64,000 nt of DNA, from assembly GCF_900113665.1 (NCBI RefSeq), contig NZ_FOQD01000012.1, positions 62,001-126,000 on the forward strand, read 5' to 3'. This DNA is from Planctomicrobium piriforme. Lineage in GTDB: Bacteria; Planctomycetota; Planctomycetia; Planctomycetales; Planctomycetaceae. A model generated the notes under the pieces. It worked only from the letters and a program-made list of their open reading frames with translations. It ran no database searches and was not told where the DNA came from. Position numbers and translations under genes: made by a program. Shown in pieces: positions 43,441-53,198 of the stretch. Each line of letters opens with the position of its first letter. The first letter of the stretch is position 1.

Positions 43441-45609
43441 ATGCTGGGACTCAAGAATTTCAAACTGCAAGTCGACTCGCATGAAGTGCTGACGGCCACG
43501 CTGGATGTGCCTGACCGCCCGTTGAATGTCTTCGATGATTCCGTGCTGCACGACCTGGATGAGATTGTGCGGTATGTGCGGCTCGGGGAAGGCAGGAATG
43601 TGCGGATGGTCGTCTTTCGCAGCGGAAAGCCGGCCGGGTTTCTCGCCGGGGCTGACATTCACCGTCTACAGGCGATTGAAAACGAACGAGAATGCGACTG
43701 GATTCTCGAACAGGGACAAAAGCTGTTTAGCAGTATTGAGGAACTCTCGGTTCCGACGCTGGCAGTCGTGCATGGTGCCTGCGTCGGCGGCGGGATGGAA
43801 TTTGTTCTCGCCTGTAAATACCGACTCGCCGTGAATGATCCTGCGACACGTATGGGCTTACCGGAAGTGAAGCTCGGTCTTATTCCCGCCTGGGGAGGGA
43901 CGCAGCGTCTGCCGAAACGAGTCGGCGTTTCCACCGCGCTGCCGATGATGCTCGAAGGCAAAACGCTCACCGCCAAGGAAGCCTTGAATGTCGGCTTGGT
44001 GGATGGACTGATTTCTTCCTCACAGGCGGAAGAGGAGATTGAGGCGTTCGTGCAGCAGCGTCTGCATGGGGGCGGTTCGCAGACTCCTTCTCGCGGCTGG
44101 ATATCGTGGCTGATCGACAGCAACCCGTTGGGACGGTCGTTGGCGATCAATCAGGCGCGAAAAGCGACGGCGAAACTGTCCCGTCAGTATCCGGCACTCA
44201 AGAAGATCATTGATGCGGTGGAGATTGGATTGAAGTCATCAGACGTCTCTGAGGCAGGTCTGGCCGCAGAGCGAAAAGCCTTTACGGAACTGCTGCTGGG
44301 GGATGTTTCGCCCAACCTGATTGATCTGTTTCTGCTGCAGGAGAAAGCCAAAAAGACCAGCACCTGGACCGAACTGGCCGAGCCATTGCCGGTGAAGCGC
44401 ATCGCAGTCATTGGCGCAGGCACCATGGGAGCCGGCATCGCCCAGCTCGCCGCTGCCAAAGGTTATTCAGTGCTGTTGCAGGACGTGAAAGAGGAGTTCG
44501 TCAACAAGGGAATGGAAACCATTCGCTCGCTGTTCGCAAAGGCGACTAGCAAGGGGGCGATTTCCAAGGCCGATGCTGAACAGGCGATTTCGCGGCTGCA
44601 GACGCGGGTCGACTGGGGAGCCAGCGACGATGTGGATCTGATGATCGAAGCCATCGTCGAACGCCTTGAAATTAAGCAAGCGGTCTTCGCCAAGGCGGAT
44701 GAACTGCTTCCAAACCGTGCCGTATTGGCGTCGAATACGTCCGCCCTGCCGATTGACGACATGGCCAAGGCGACTCAGCGTCCAGAGAAGGTGGGCGGCC
44801 TGCACTTCTTTAACCCTGTCCACAAGATGCCCCTGGTCGAAGTGGTTCGCGGCGCGGCAACCAGCGATGAAACGATTGCCACGCTGGTCGGAGTCGCCAA
44901 GCGACTGGGGAAAGTCCCGGTTGTCGTGAAGCAATCGCCTGGCTTTCTGGTCAACCGCATTCTGTTCCCGTACCTCGATGAGTCGGCACGGCTCGTGACG
45001 GAAGGCTTTGCCATCACTGACATCGATCGCGAAGCGAAGAAGTTCGGGATGCCGATGGGGCCGCTCGAACTCCTGGATGTCGTGGGGATCGATGTCGCAC
45101 TCGATGTTTCGAAAACGCTGTCTCCTTTAGCCCAACAGTCGACCCCGAGCCCGGCCCTGTTTCAGAATATGGTCGCGGCAGGCAATAAAGGTCAGAAAAC
45201 CGGGAGCGGATTTTATAACTGGCACAATGGCAAACGCGGCCCGGCCATCATTCCAAACGATCCCTCCATCTTGACTGAACGCGTCGTGCTGCCGGACTGG
45301 AACATCGGGGGCGAAACCTTCGGCACCATCCAGCAAAGACTCATCCTTGCGATGCTCAACGAAGCCCAGAAGTGTCTTGTCGAACAGGTGGTCACCGAAC
45401 CCTGGATGGTCGATCTGGGGATGGTGCTGGGAACCGGCTTCGCGCCGTTCCGAGGCGGCCCGATGAAGTGCATCGACCGCTGGGGCGCGATCCATGTGAA
45501 AGACCGCCTGCAACTGCTGTCACAGAACTGCGGACCGCGATTCACTCCTTCCAGCGGCTTCGAACCGCACCTGTTGGCCCACGAGACGGCAATGGAATCA
45601 ACGACTTAA
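43441..45609 (+). CDS. fadJ: FadJ-type enoyl-CoA hydratase / 3-hydroxyacyl-CoA dehydrogenase fusion
   Basis: A 722-residue multifunctional protein. The N-terminal crotonase domain (1-~200) has FLAGADIHRLQAIENERECD and GGGMEFVLACKYRLAV, its oxyanion-hole and catalytic Glu region being PEVKLGLIPAWGGTQRLPKR. The NAD(H) Rossmann motif is I-A-V-I-G-A-G-T-M-G-A-G near residue 320, followed by FFNPVHKMPLVEVVRG and the C-terminal helix domain. It catalyses hydration and oxidation in the spiral. AGGAG lies eight bases before ATG 43441; the longer frame from 43381 has no similarity. It is 63 bases after the thiolase. Confidence 0.93.
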   Translation: MLGLKNFKLQVDSHEVLTATLDVPDRPLNVFDDSVLHDLDEIVRYVRLGEGRNVRMVVFRSGKPAGFLAGADIHRLQAIENERECDWILEQGQKLFSSIEELSVPTLAVVHGACVGGGMEFVLACKYRLAVNDPATRMGLPEVKLGLIPAWGGTQRLPKRVGVSTALPMMLEGKTLTAKEALNVGLVDGLISSSQAEEEIEAFVQQRLHGGGSQTPSRGWISWLIDSNPLGRSLAINQARKATAKLSRQYPALKKIIDAVEIGLKSSDVSEAGLAAERKAFTELLLGDVSPNLIDLFLLQEKAKKTSTWTELAEPLPVKRIAVIGAGTMGAGIAQLAAAKGYSVLLQDVKEEFVNKGMETIRSLFAKATSKGAISKADAEQAISRLQTRVDWGASDDVDLMIEAIVERLEIKQAVFAKADELLPNRAVLASNTSALPIDDMAKATQRPEKVGGLHFFNPVHKMPLVEVVRGAATSDETIATLVGVAKRLGKVPVVVKQSPGFLVNRILFPYLDESARLVTEGFAITDIDREAKKFGMPMGPLELLDVVGIDVALDVSKTLSPLAQQSTPSPALFQNMVAAGNKGQKTGSGFYNWHNGKRGPAIIPNDPSILTERVVLPDWNIGGETFGTIQQRLILAMLNEAQKCLVEQVVTEPWMVDLGMVLGTGFAPFRGGPMKCIDRWGAIHVKDRLQLLSQNCGPRFTPSSGFEPHLLAHETAMESTT

Positions 45610-45629
45610 ATGACAGACTAAAAGATTTG

Positions 45630-45756
45630 AAACGCCGAGGACGCTGAGGATCGCAGAGAAGACATGAGATGGAACAGGGAATGAGATCTTCAAGATGGAT
45701 GAAGCGACAGAAGTTTCTCCTTGAACTTCTCAGCGATCTCCGGGCTCTCGGCGTTT
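45630..45756. repeat. long inverted repeat between fadJ and acyl-CoA dehydrogenase
   Basis: Arms AAACGCCGAGGACGCTGAGG ATCGCAGAGAAG (45630-45661) and CTTCTCAGCGATCTCCGGGC TCTCGGCGTTT (45726-45756) are imperfect 31-32-bp reverse complements, 64 bases apart. It may act as a terminator or a mobile palindrome. Confidence 0.75.
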
Positions 45757-45823
45757 AAAAAAACTGATTTCACCCCGGCTCACAAACCTGGGTGTGCACT
45801 CCAGTCGAAAGGAACCTAGCGTC

Positions 45824-47839
45824 ATGTCCACCATCATCCGAGACGATGAAGAACGACTTGCACAGTCCTCGCCGGAACCGCGTCCAGTCACGCCGCCTGT
45901 CAACGCTCCGAGCTTTGCTGAAACCGCTATGCGGCTCGGCGGTAAATCGGAGGACGAAGCCCGTCGCATGGGAGCGGTTGATGCCGCCGACGAACGGGTC
46001 GAAGAAATGTTCGATCCCCGCTATCAGACGGCCGCCAGCCCGATTCATCGGGCGATCTGGGATCGTTCGCTCCCATTCGATCACTTCACGTTTCCTGATC
46101 CCCCGCGTCGTCCCTCCGCGGCCGCTGCTGAAGTGATGGAAGCGTCGTATCAGATCGTACGACGGCATGTGGAAGCCGGCACGATGATCGACCGGTCGAA
46201 TGGCAAAATCCCGGACAACGTGTTCGAGGAACTTGCCGCGGCAGGCTACTGGGGTTTGCTGGTCGATCAGAAATACGGCGGCTATGGAGCGTCGTTCTCG
46301 CAGTTCGCTCCCTTTCTGACTCGGATGGCAACGGTCGATCCAACGATTGCAGGGTTGGCATCAGTCCATGCCTGTATCGGCGCGGTCGATCCGGTGCAGA
46401 CGTTCGGCAATGAAGAACAGAAACGACGCTTCCTGCCGAAGCTGGCGTCCGGTCAGGCGCTCTCGGCATTTGCACTGACGGAACCAGGTGCTGGTTCGGA
46501 CCTCACCGCCCTGCGCACACATGCGGTGCTCGAAGGGGACGAGTTCCTGCTGTATGGGGAGAAGCTGTTCATCACGAATGTGCGGCCTGGCCGCACGGTG
46601 GGAGTCGTCTGTCTGATCGACGATACTCCGGCGGTGCTGATCGTCGATCTCCCGCCGACTGAGACTGATGAATTTCAACTCAAGAAGTACGGTCTGTACG
46701 CGCTCAAGCATGCCTACAACCAGGGGATCATTTTCAACGGTCTGCGAGTACCGGCGAAGAACTTGCTCGACCCCGGTCGCGGCGACGGGCTGACGATCGC
46801 CTATCACGGACTCAATCGCGGCCGCGTTGCATTGTGTGCGAATGCCTCAGGCACGATGCGGATGATGCTGGCGAACCTGCTCCCGTGGGCGCAGTTCCGT
46901 GAAACCTACGGCGAGGCGATTGTGAAGCGGGAACTGGTGCGGCGCCGCATCGGTCATCTTGCCGGGTTGATCGTCGCTTGCGATGCCCTGACGCAGTGGA
47001 CTGCCTCGCTGCTGGACCTCGGTTTTCGCGGCGAAATGGAGTGCATCATCGCCAAGATCTTCGGATCGGAAGCCCAGAAAGAGGCGACGATCGAGTTGTC
47101 GATGAAAACACACGGCGGTCGGTCGTTCCTGCACGGGCACTGGTTCGGTGACAACGTGCATGATCTCCTCGCCCCCTGCATCTATGAGGGAGAAGGAGAA
47201 ATGCTGGGAATGGCCTTCTTCAAATCCCTGGTGAAAGAACACGGCCGCAAATACTTCGAACCGATTGGCCGCACGCTACACGATCAGGGGATCAAGACGC
47301 CGGACCTGATGAATCCGTCGCATGCCTGGGCGCTCCGCGAACCGCTCATGCACTACGCCAGGTGGTTTGCCGAAGAAGGCGCTCGCGTTTATCTGACCCA
47401 TGCGGACGCCAGCGGCGTGAAGCGCGCCCGCAGCGCCAACAAAGGTGAGCGCCGCGTGCTCGACAGCCTCGACCAGCATCTGAATTTCAGTGCGTCGTTC
47501 CTGCGAAGATCGCGTCTCGAAATCTCGGGCGTGATGCGAAAGTACCAGCTTAAACTGCCAGATCGCCAGTGCCGGATGGCGGAACTTTCTGCCAGAGTGC
47601 AGGCGGCAGTCGTGATGCTGTGTACTTCACTCTACGGTGTCCGACAGGCCGATCCGCTGACGAGGGCGGCAGCCAATGTTGCCTGTACGTCGCTGCGTCA
47701 CAAGCTCGATGGGAAACGCTACAGCGACGGCGAACTCCGCGCCCTGACCAGCCTGGGGACCAAGATCGCCGACGGCGGCTTTGAACAGATCGCCGGAATT
47801 CCGGTGGCTGAGATTTTGATGCCGTATTCGAAAGGGTGA
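45824..47839 (+). CDS. acyl-CoA dehydrogenase (long form)
   Basis: A 671-residue flavoprotein, first oxidation of acyl-CoA to trans-2-enoyl-CoA. The N-terminal ~120 residues are extra; then the core has ELAAAGYWGLLVDQKYGGYG, FALTEPGAGSDLTALRTHAV (FAD/substrate binding), the motif G-R-V-A-L-C-A-N-A-S-G and the TH-G-G-R-S-F loop. A long C-terminal part follows. Size matches VLCAD/ACAD9-like or FadE-type forms, with membrane association likely. AAAGGA precedes ATG 45824. It ends the beta-oxidation run and a terminator follows. Confidence 0.88.
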   Translation: MSTIIRDDEERLAQSSPEPRPVTPPVNAPSFAETAMRLGGKSEDEARRMGAVDAADERVEEMFDPRYQTAASPIHRAIWDRSLPFDHFTFPDPPRRPSAAAAEVMEASYQIVRRHVEAGTMIDRSNGKIPDNVFEELAAAGYWGLLVDQKYGGYGASFSQFAPFLTRMATVDPTIAGLASVHACIGAVDPVQTFGNEEQKRRFLPKLASGQALSAFALTEPGAGSDLTALRTHAVLEGDEFLLYGEKLFITNVRPGRTVGVVCLIDDTPAVLIVDLPPTETDEFQLKKYGLYALKHAYNQGIIFNGLRVPAKNLLDPGRGDGLTIAYHGLNRGRVALCANASGTMRMMLANLLPWAQFRETYGEAIVKRELVRRRIGHLAGLIVACDALTQWTASLLDLGFRGEMECIIAKIFGSEAQKEATIELSMKTHGGRSFLHGHWFGDNVHDLLAPCIYEGEGEMLGMAFFKSLVKEHGRKYFEPIGRTLHDQGIKTPDLMNPSHAWALREPLMHYARWFAEEGARVYLTHADASGVKRARSANKGERRVLDSLDQHLNFSASFLRRSRLEISGVMRKYQLKLPDRQCRMAELSARVQAAVVMLCTSLYGVRQADPLTRAAANVACTSLRHKLDGKRYSDGELRALTSLGTKIADGGFEQIAGIPVAEILMPYSKG

Positions 47840-47870
47840 ACCGGCGAAGGGCTGCGCCGGCTCATTTTTT
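47838..47870 (+). terminator. intrinsic terminator after acyl-CoA dehydrogenase
   Basis: GAACCGGCG (47838-47846) and CGCCGGCTC (47855-47863), one mismatch, followed by ATTTTTT at 47864-47870. It overlaps the stop codon. Confidence 0.75.
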
Positions 47871-47872
47871 CA

Positions 47873-48316
47873 TTACCACTGTAATGGTAAGAAACCGAAG
47901 AAAATGCAAAGTGAAGACCGACATTGTGTAAGCGATAGCTTCTCCAGTTCACTGTCGCTGCCATGAACAAAGCCGTTTCGCAGTTCGCGAACTGCGTGCG
48001 TCTCGCTCAGCGAATCGAAGGAAACGTACTGTCGTGCCGCAATTCGGTCTAACAGGTCTCTCATTTGCGGTCGCGTTGGTCGTTGTGACTGCCAGAACTG
48101 CCTGAGTCCAGCTTCAAACTCAGCGAACATTCGCACGATGTAAGTTGCCTCAAGACCGTTGGAAGCCGCAGTGCAGTCCCGCATTTGGAGTTCACTCGGC
48201 AACAGTAGCGGATCGTGCCGAATCACCTCGCGGAAATGGCTGACAGCTGCCAGCACGACGGCGTACTCGCGTTCCACTGCCTTGATCCGGCGAAGCCATT
48301 CAAACTGGGTTGGCAT
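47873..48316 (-). CDS. HEPN-like protein with RNxxxH motif
   Basis: A 147-residue helical protein. R113-N-G-F-V-H118 is the RNxxxH motif of HEPN ribonucleases, placed before the last helix as expected; the preceding helices (RIKAVEREYAVVLAAVSHF, IVRMFAEFEAGLRQFWQ) fit a four-helix HEPN fold. Start ATG 48316 overlaps the 3' end of the upstream gene by 17 bases, so expression is coupled. HEPN proteins often act as toxins in toxin-antitoxin, CRISPR-linked or abortive-infection systems (family knowledge); that this one is a toxin is inference. Its partner is the adjacent 211-residue protein. A shorter reading frame begins at residue 11 of a longer ORF. Confidence 0.65.
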   Translation of the reverse strand: MPTQFEWLRRIKAVEREYAVVLAAVSHFREVIRHDPLLLPSELQMRDCTAASNGLEATYIVRMFAEFEAGLRQFWQSQRPTRPQMRDLLDRIAARQYVSFDSLSETHAVRELRNGFVHGSDSELEKLSLTQCRSSLCIFFGFLPLQW

Positions 48317-48935
48317 TCTGCTGCATTTCCGAGAGGATTTTCTCAAAGTTCTCTGGGGTCAAATCAACACGCTCAGCATCACGAATCGTATTCACCGTGG
48401 GGCTTTCCTTGAACATGTAGTGCAGATGCCAGTCGCCGCCGTAAAAGTAGATGCTGGCAATGTCGTCATACTCGGGCAGCAAATAGAGATCAACGATGCC
48501 CTCCGCTCTGGGGCTCGAACGGGCCACCGGCTCAAGAATGACTTTGCAGGTCTCTTTTTGCATAAGGACCGCAGGCAGCGTGTGATTACCGATGACGGCA
48601 TCTTTCATGCGAAACTGGATGCGCCTTGTCGACCAATCATCAAGTCTGGCCCATGTCTCAATCTGGGTAGCAAGTGCTTCGACTCGCTCGATCCACCTCG
48701 ATCTCTCAGAAAGCCGTTCCCTGATCTCAGCTTCGATTTCTTCTTTCAATCCTTCAGGCTGGTCGGGGGAGTTTGTCCAATCCAATTCTTGCGATCCGAG
48801 GACCACCGACGCCACAAATTGTCGGTGACCTGGGTCTCCCTTCGGGACAAACGTAAATACCAGAACGCCGTCTGCGTCTTGTTTCGCAACAACAGCGATC
48901 ATGAAGGGACGACTCAATTGCGTCAGAGTTGGCAT
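48300..48935 (-). CDS. partner of the HEPN-like gene, unknown function
   Basis: A 211-residue protein with alternating beta and alpha structure, a charged middle helix (EEIEAEIRERLSERSRWIER) and a long C-terminal helix ending EKILSEMQQNANPV. A region YDDIASIYFYGGDWHLHYMF is aromatic and acidic. There is no recognised family. Its last 17 bases overlap the start of the HEPN-like gene. Reading starts ATG 48935; ATG 48902 and the ATG at 48968 are alternatives, none with a strong ribosome binding site. By position it would be the antitoxin or a guiding subunit. Confidence 0.55.
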   Translation of the reverse strand: MPTLTQLSRPFMIAVVAKQDADGVLVFTFVPKGDPGHRQFVASVVLGSQELDWTNSPDQPEGLKEEIEAEIRERLSERSRWIERVEALATQIETWARLDDWSTRRIQFRMKDAVIGNHTLPAVLMQKETCKVILEPVARSSPRAEGIVDLYLLPEYDDIASIYFYGGDWHLHYMFKESPTVNTIRDAERVDLTPENFEKILSEMQQNANPV

Positions 48936-49121
48936 AAAACACTTTCGGCTGTCAAAGACAGTTCGCAATGGTCGATGTCGCCCAGGAGTTCGGGATCAGG
49001 CTGTCGTTTGCCTGACTGCGTTATCCTATTTGAGTCTCGCTCGGTTTCAATTCGCAAGTCCAATCCCGCATCTCATGACACACAGTCAGGGAGCGATGTC
49101 ACCAATGGACCTCCTCCCTAG

Positions 49122-50429
49122 CTACTCCGCTCCAAGCTGCTCGAGCAAATCCGCGATTTCGCGATGCGCTGCTTGAGATTGCGTAATGATCAGCAGACCT
49201 GGCAGCGTTTCAATTGTGCCAGTGGGTGGTTCGGCGTGATGGGCTACCTGGATGGCGGCGATCATGCCCTCGATTGCAGCTGTGGAGCCAGTGGAGAGCA
49301 AAGAACCGAACGCTTTTAGAGCCTGCGTATCGAACTGTGACGGCGGGGCTGGCTCGCTGGCGGGTTCAGCTTCTACTTCTGCCGACTCGATCGCAGGCGT
49401 ATCGCCGCTGAGATCGACTTTGATCTTTGGCATGTTTGGCAACTGCAGAAAGTCGGGGAGATCGAGCGTTACCTGCTCGATCAATTCGCTGACCTGTGAC
49501 TTCCAGCTCCAGGGGCGAACCGTTTTCACGATCACATCCCGCAGTTCGTCCGGCTCGGCGAAGTCGAGTTGGCTGATTCTGTAGACTCGGGTCTCTTTGT
49601 GCAGATGACATGCAAGGCGGGTGGTGATCTCCACGCCTGACGGCGTGACGAGCAGATCCAGGTCGTAGGCATGCGACGCCGTCACCGGGAAGACGCCACC
49701 TTCCAACGACATCGAGTCCAGCGGCGTTGCGATCTGGGCGATGGCGATTTGCAGCACGTCTTCGATCGTCAGGTCCCCTCCTCGAATGGCGTCAGTCCCA
49801 ATCTCGGTTTCGAGGATCAGTTCGCTCAACCGCGACAGCATGTGCATCCGCCCCGTCGGCTCGTCCTCCGGAGGGGCAGGCTCGGCGGTTTCCGGCGTTG
49901 CAGGTTCCGCGTCCGGGGCGGCGACCGCAGGCACGGGTGACGCCGGGATCGCCGCGGCCGCATCCATAGGGCCGGCAGGTGAATTCAGCTCCACCAGCGT
50001 GTGGCGAACTTTCTGACTGCTGGTCACCGGCTGCGGCAGTCGGGAAACTTTGGCCTGCTCGGAAAGTGAGACGACTGCCGGAGAGGGGTCCAGCGTTGCT
50101 GGGGCCTGCGAAACTTCTTCCAGCGGTTCGTCGCCAATGATCAGAGTGGACTGCATCAAGGTCGCAAAGCTCAGCAGGACATTGCGGTCGAAACGGACGG
50201 ACAGGCCATGTGTTTCCTCAATCTGCTGGAGCAGTTCGGCAAAGGTGATGCGGCTGTGCGGCTCGAGCGTCAACTGCGCAGGCATCTGCAGCAAGGTTTC
50301 GATTTTGCGAATTCGCTGATGCGGAGCCGCGGACGGCTTGGCTGCCGCAGGCTTGGCGGGCGGTTCTTCTCCCCACGCAATCGGGCCGCAGAAAATCAGT
50401 ATGAAAGCAGTCCAAAATCGCCAAGTCAT
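49122..50429 (-). CDS. secreted secretin-N/STN-like protein
   Basis: A 435-residue protein with a signal peptide (about 1-20). It opens with a long low-complexity Ala/Pro/Lys stretch and ISTN-like region RITFAELLQQIEETHGLSVR. A Pro/Ala-rich linker of about 90 residues divides it from a C-terminal block with two similar beta-alpha segments, the last one G-L-L-I-I-T-Q-S-Q-A-A-H-R-E-I. This recalls the short N-domains of secretins and of STN-domain proteins, but no secretin pore domain is present. Start ATG 50429 follows GGAGGAG closely. A role in the cell envelope is inferred. Confidence 0.65.
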   Translation of the reverse strand: MTWRFWTAFILIFCGPIAWGEEPPAKPAAAKPSAAPHQRIRKIETLLQMPAQLTLEPHSRITFAELLQQIEETHGLSVRFDRNVLLSFATLMQSTLIIGDEPLEEVSQAPATLDPSPAVVSLSEQAKVSRLPQPVTSSQKVRHTLVELNSPAGPMDAAAAIPASPVPAVAAPDAEPATPETAEPAPPEDEPTGRMHMLSRLSELILETEIGTDAIRGGDLTIEDVLQIAIAQIATPLDSMSLEGGVFPVTASHAYDLDLLVTPSGVEITTRLACHLHKETRVYRISQLDFAEPDELRDVIVKTVRPWSWKSQVSELIEQVTLDLPDFLQLPNMPKIKVDLSGDTPAIESAEVEAEPASEPAPPSQFDTQALKAFGSLLSTGSTAAIEGMIAAIQVAHHAEPPTGTIETLPGLLIITQSQAAHREIADLLEQLGAE

Positions 50430-50740
50430 TGCCAGCTCCTCCATGCAGGGACAGAACTCCATTCAGCAACCGCGAGATCGACTCTACCCATGTCCGCCGC
50501 CCCGAAACAATCCAGCAAGCGTTTGGCTGGGCCGCAGACTTCTCGCATTCACACTCTTCTTGCTTATTTTGCCCAGATTCTCTTTTCGTCACGCTGTTTG
50601 CAATTGCAGTGCCTTGGAAGAAATCCAGAGTGATGCAAACTTGAAACTTCCCCGTTCTCGGTGAGAACAGATGTTCAAACTCGCAGGTAAACTTGCTATC
50701 ACGCGGTACGAAACGTCTGGAAAACTTCTCGGGAATGAAT
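50430..50740. other. gene-free region between divergent genes
   Basis: These 311 bases lie between the secretin-N-like gene (minus) and GH57 (plus) and hold their promoters. I see no repeat or small gene in it. Confidence 0.4.
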
Positions 50741-52927
50741 ATGGCGCCTCGGCTTCGCCTGATTTTTGCGATTCACAATCACCAGCCTGTGGGCAATTTC
50801 GACGGCGTCTTCGCGCAGGCGTACCGCGATGCCTACGAGCCGTTTTTTGACGTTCTCGACGACTTTCCCGATCTGCCGATCACCGTGCATCTCTCCGGCA
50901 GCCTCCTGGAATGGCTCGAGGTCCACCGTCCGGAATACATCGATCGCATCCGCGGGTATCTCGCGGAAGGTCGGCTGGAACTGCTGGGCGGGCCGTTCTT
51001 CGAGCCGATCCTGGCCTCCATTCCCGGCCGCGACCGCGTCGGGCAGATTCGCGCTTACACGCAGCACTTGTCACAACTGTTCGACACCACCATTCGCGGC
51101 ATGTGGGTGCCGGAACGGGTTTGGGAACCAAACTTCGCCAGCGACATCGTCGATGCCGGCATCGAATACACGATTCTCGACGACTCCCACTTCCGCTGGG
51201 CCGGCCTGGGTGAAGACCGCCTGCACGGTTACTACATCACCGAGAACGAAGGCCGTCTGCTGAAGGTCTTCCCGGACGACGAGCCGCTGCGCTACGCCAT
51301 TCCTTGGGCGAAGCCGGTCGAGACGATTGCCTACCTGAAAAAGCTGGCTGAGAAGCATCCCGACACCGTCGTGTCGTTTGGTGACGACGGCGAGAAATTC
51401 GGCTCATGGCCTGGGACGAAGGAGCACGTCTACGGCAAGGGCTGGCTGAAAGACATGTTTCAGGCGTTTCGCGACAACGCCGACTGGCTGAAGGTCGTGA
51501 CGATGGGGCAGGCGGTTGACGAAGTTCCTCCGCAGGGAAAGGTCTATCTCCCGAACGCCAGCTATCGTGAAATGACCGAATGGGCGCTGCCGACCGATCA
51601 GCAGCTCGATTACAAGAAGATCGTTTCCGAGCTTTCTGAAACGCCTGAGTGGAAAGAGATCAAGCCGTTCTTCCGGGCTGGCCTGTGGCGAAACTTCCTC
51701 GTCAAGTACCCCGAGAGCAACGAGATGTACTGCCGCTCGCGGGAGGTGAGCGAACGGGTGCATGCCCTTTCGACCTCAGAAGCTGCTCGCGAACAGCCGG
51801 AACTGTTTCGGCAGGCCCGCATGGACCTCTATCGGGGCCAGTGCAATTGCCCTTACTGGCACGGCGCCTTCGGCGGGCTGTATCTACCGCATCTGCGAAA
51901 CGCCATTTACCAGCACCTGATCGCCGCTGACACCGCGGTCGAGCAACTGCACGGGCGTCCCAGCCGCTGGGTCGAGATTGAAGCGTCGGATTACAACCTT
52001 GATGCGAGGAAGGAAATCCGCCTGTCCGGCGACAAAATGATCGCTTACCTCGCGCCGGCTCGCGGGGGTCATCTGTACGAATTGGATCTGCGAACGAACA
52101 ACGTCAATCTGTTGGCGACTCTGAACCGCCGACCAGAGCCGTATCACCAGACCGTGCTGGAAGCGGCCGGCGCCAGCGACGACGTCGATGATGTCGCCTT
52201 CAACAAGCATGAAGGCGTGCGGTTCAAGCAGGCGAACCTTGACCAGAAAATTGCCTACGACCGCTGGCCCCGGAAGTCGCTGGTGGACCACTTCCTGCGA
52301 CCGGACGTTGACCTCACCGAGTTTCAACTTGGCAATGGCGGGATCGGCGACTTCGTGATCGGCGTCTATGAGACGCGGATGCGGCGCTCGGACAATCGAG
52401 TCGAAGCGGTCATGAGCCGCGAAGGCCGCATGGGTGAACACTGGATCCGGATCGACAAGACCATCGCCCTCGATTCAGGCAACGGCAGCCAGCTTGAAAT
52501 CACATACGAACTGAGCAAGCTGCCGACGGGCGTGCCGGTGCATTTCGGCGTCGAGTTCAACTTCGCCGCGATGCCCTCCGGCGCGAACGACAGGTATTAC
52601 TACAACGGCCACGGGGCCCAGTTGGGCCGGCTCGAAACAGTGCAATCGCTGCCGCCGGGGCTGCGGATTGGCCTTGTCGATGAATGGCTGGGAGTCGATG
52701 CCTCGCTCGAATTGACGCAGCCGGCGGAATTCTGGACGTTCCCGATTCAGACGGTCAGCCAGAGCGAAGGGGGCTTCGAACTGGTCCATCAGAGCTGCAC
52801 CGTGGTGCCGCACTGGAAGTTCACCGCTGACGCCAGCGGCCGCTGGCAGGTGCGCATTCAACTGACCGCGGATACCTCGATGGCACAGGCCCGCAAACTG
52901 GCCGACCTCGCCACCGCTCGGTCCTGA
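50741..52927 (+). CDS. GH57 4-alpha-glucanotransferase / alpha-amylase
   Basis: A 728-residue enzyme of glycoside hydrolase family 57. Conserved motif 1 is H-N-H-Q-P (12-16), the nucleophile motif is W-V-P-E-R-V-W-E-P with Glu125, and the acid/base Asp is in S-F-G-D-D-G-E-K-F-G-S-W. These match the Thermococcus litoralis 4-alpha-glucanotransferase layout, followed by DUF1925 and DUF1926-type beta domains (positions roughly 300-400 and 420-720). It transfers or hydrolyses alpha-1,4-glucans such as glycogen. Start ATG 50741 was chosen on GGGA six bases upstream; ATG 50735 is close. No signal peptide, so cytoplasmic. Confidence 0.92.
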   Translation: MAPRLRLIFAIHNHQPVGNFDGVFAQAYRDAYEPFFDVLDDFPDLPITVHLSGSLLEWLEVHRPEYIDRIRGYLAEGRLELLGGPFFEPILASIPGRDRVGQIRAYTQHLSQLFDTTIRGMWVPERVWEPNFASDIVDAGIEYTILDDSHFRWAGLGEDRLHGYYITENEGRLLKVFPDDEPLRYAIPWAKPVETIAYLKKLAEKHPDTVVSFGDDGEKFGSWPGTKEHVYGKGWLKDMFQAFRDNADWLKVVTMGQAVDEVPPQGKVYLPNASYREMTEWALPTDQQLDYKKIVSELSETPEWKEIKPFFRAGLWRNFLVKYPESNEMYCRSREVSERVHALSTSEAAREQPELFRQARMDLYRGQCNCPYWHGAFGGLYLPHLRNAIYQHLIAADTAVEQLHGRPSRWVEIEASDYNLDARKEIRLSGDKMIAYLAPARGGHLYELDLRTNNVNLLATLNRRPEPYHQTVLEAAGASDDVDDVAFNKHEGVRFKQANLDQKIAYDRWPRKSLVDHFLRPDVDLTEFQLGNGGIGDFVIGVYETRMRRSDNRVEAVMSREGRMGEHWIRIDKTIALDSGNGSQLEITYELSKLPTGVPVHFGVEFNFAAMPSGANDRYYYNGHGAQLGRLETVQSLPPGLRIGLVDEWLGVDASLELTQPAEFWTFPIQTVSQSEGGFELVHQSCTVVPHWKFTADASGRWQVRIQLTADTSMAQARKLADLATARS

Positions 52928-52965
52928 GTCACAGAGACAAATCACAGTGACAAAGAAAAGCAGAG

Positions 52966-53090
52966 ACCACGAAAGAAACGGAACACACGAAAAAGAAAAT
53001 CTTACCGGCCCACCGCTTTCTCAGAATGCGGGCGTCAGTGGCTGAGGCAAACTCTCATTTTTCTTTCGTGTTTTTCGTTTCTTTCGTGGT
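52966..53090. repeat. long inverted repeat, ACCACGAAAGAAAC type
   Basis: Left arm ACCACGAAAGAAACGGAACA CACGAAAAAGAAAA (52966-52999) and right arm TTTTTCTTTCGTGTTTTTCG TTTCTTTCGTGGT (53058-53090) are reverse complements apart from a few positions, around a ~58-base loop. It separates GH57 from the esterase gene. Confidence 0.8.
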
Positions 53091-53198
53091 TCAATCTTCT
53101 GAATTTCTCTCTGCCCCGATGACTTGTGAACAATTGAGTGATACGGCATGAGAGCGTAAGCTGGCTGTCGCTGATGTCACCGCTAGTCAAGGATCATC

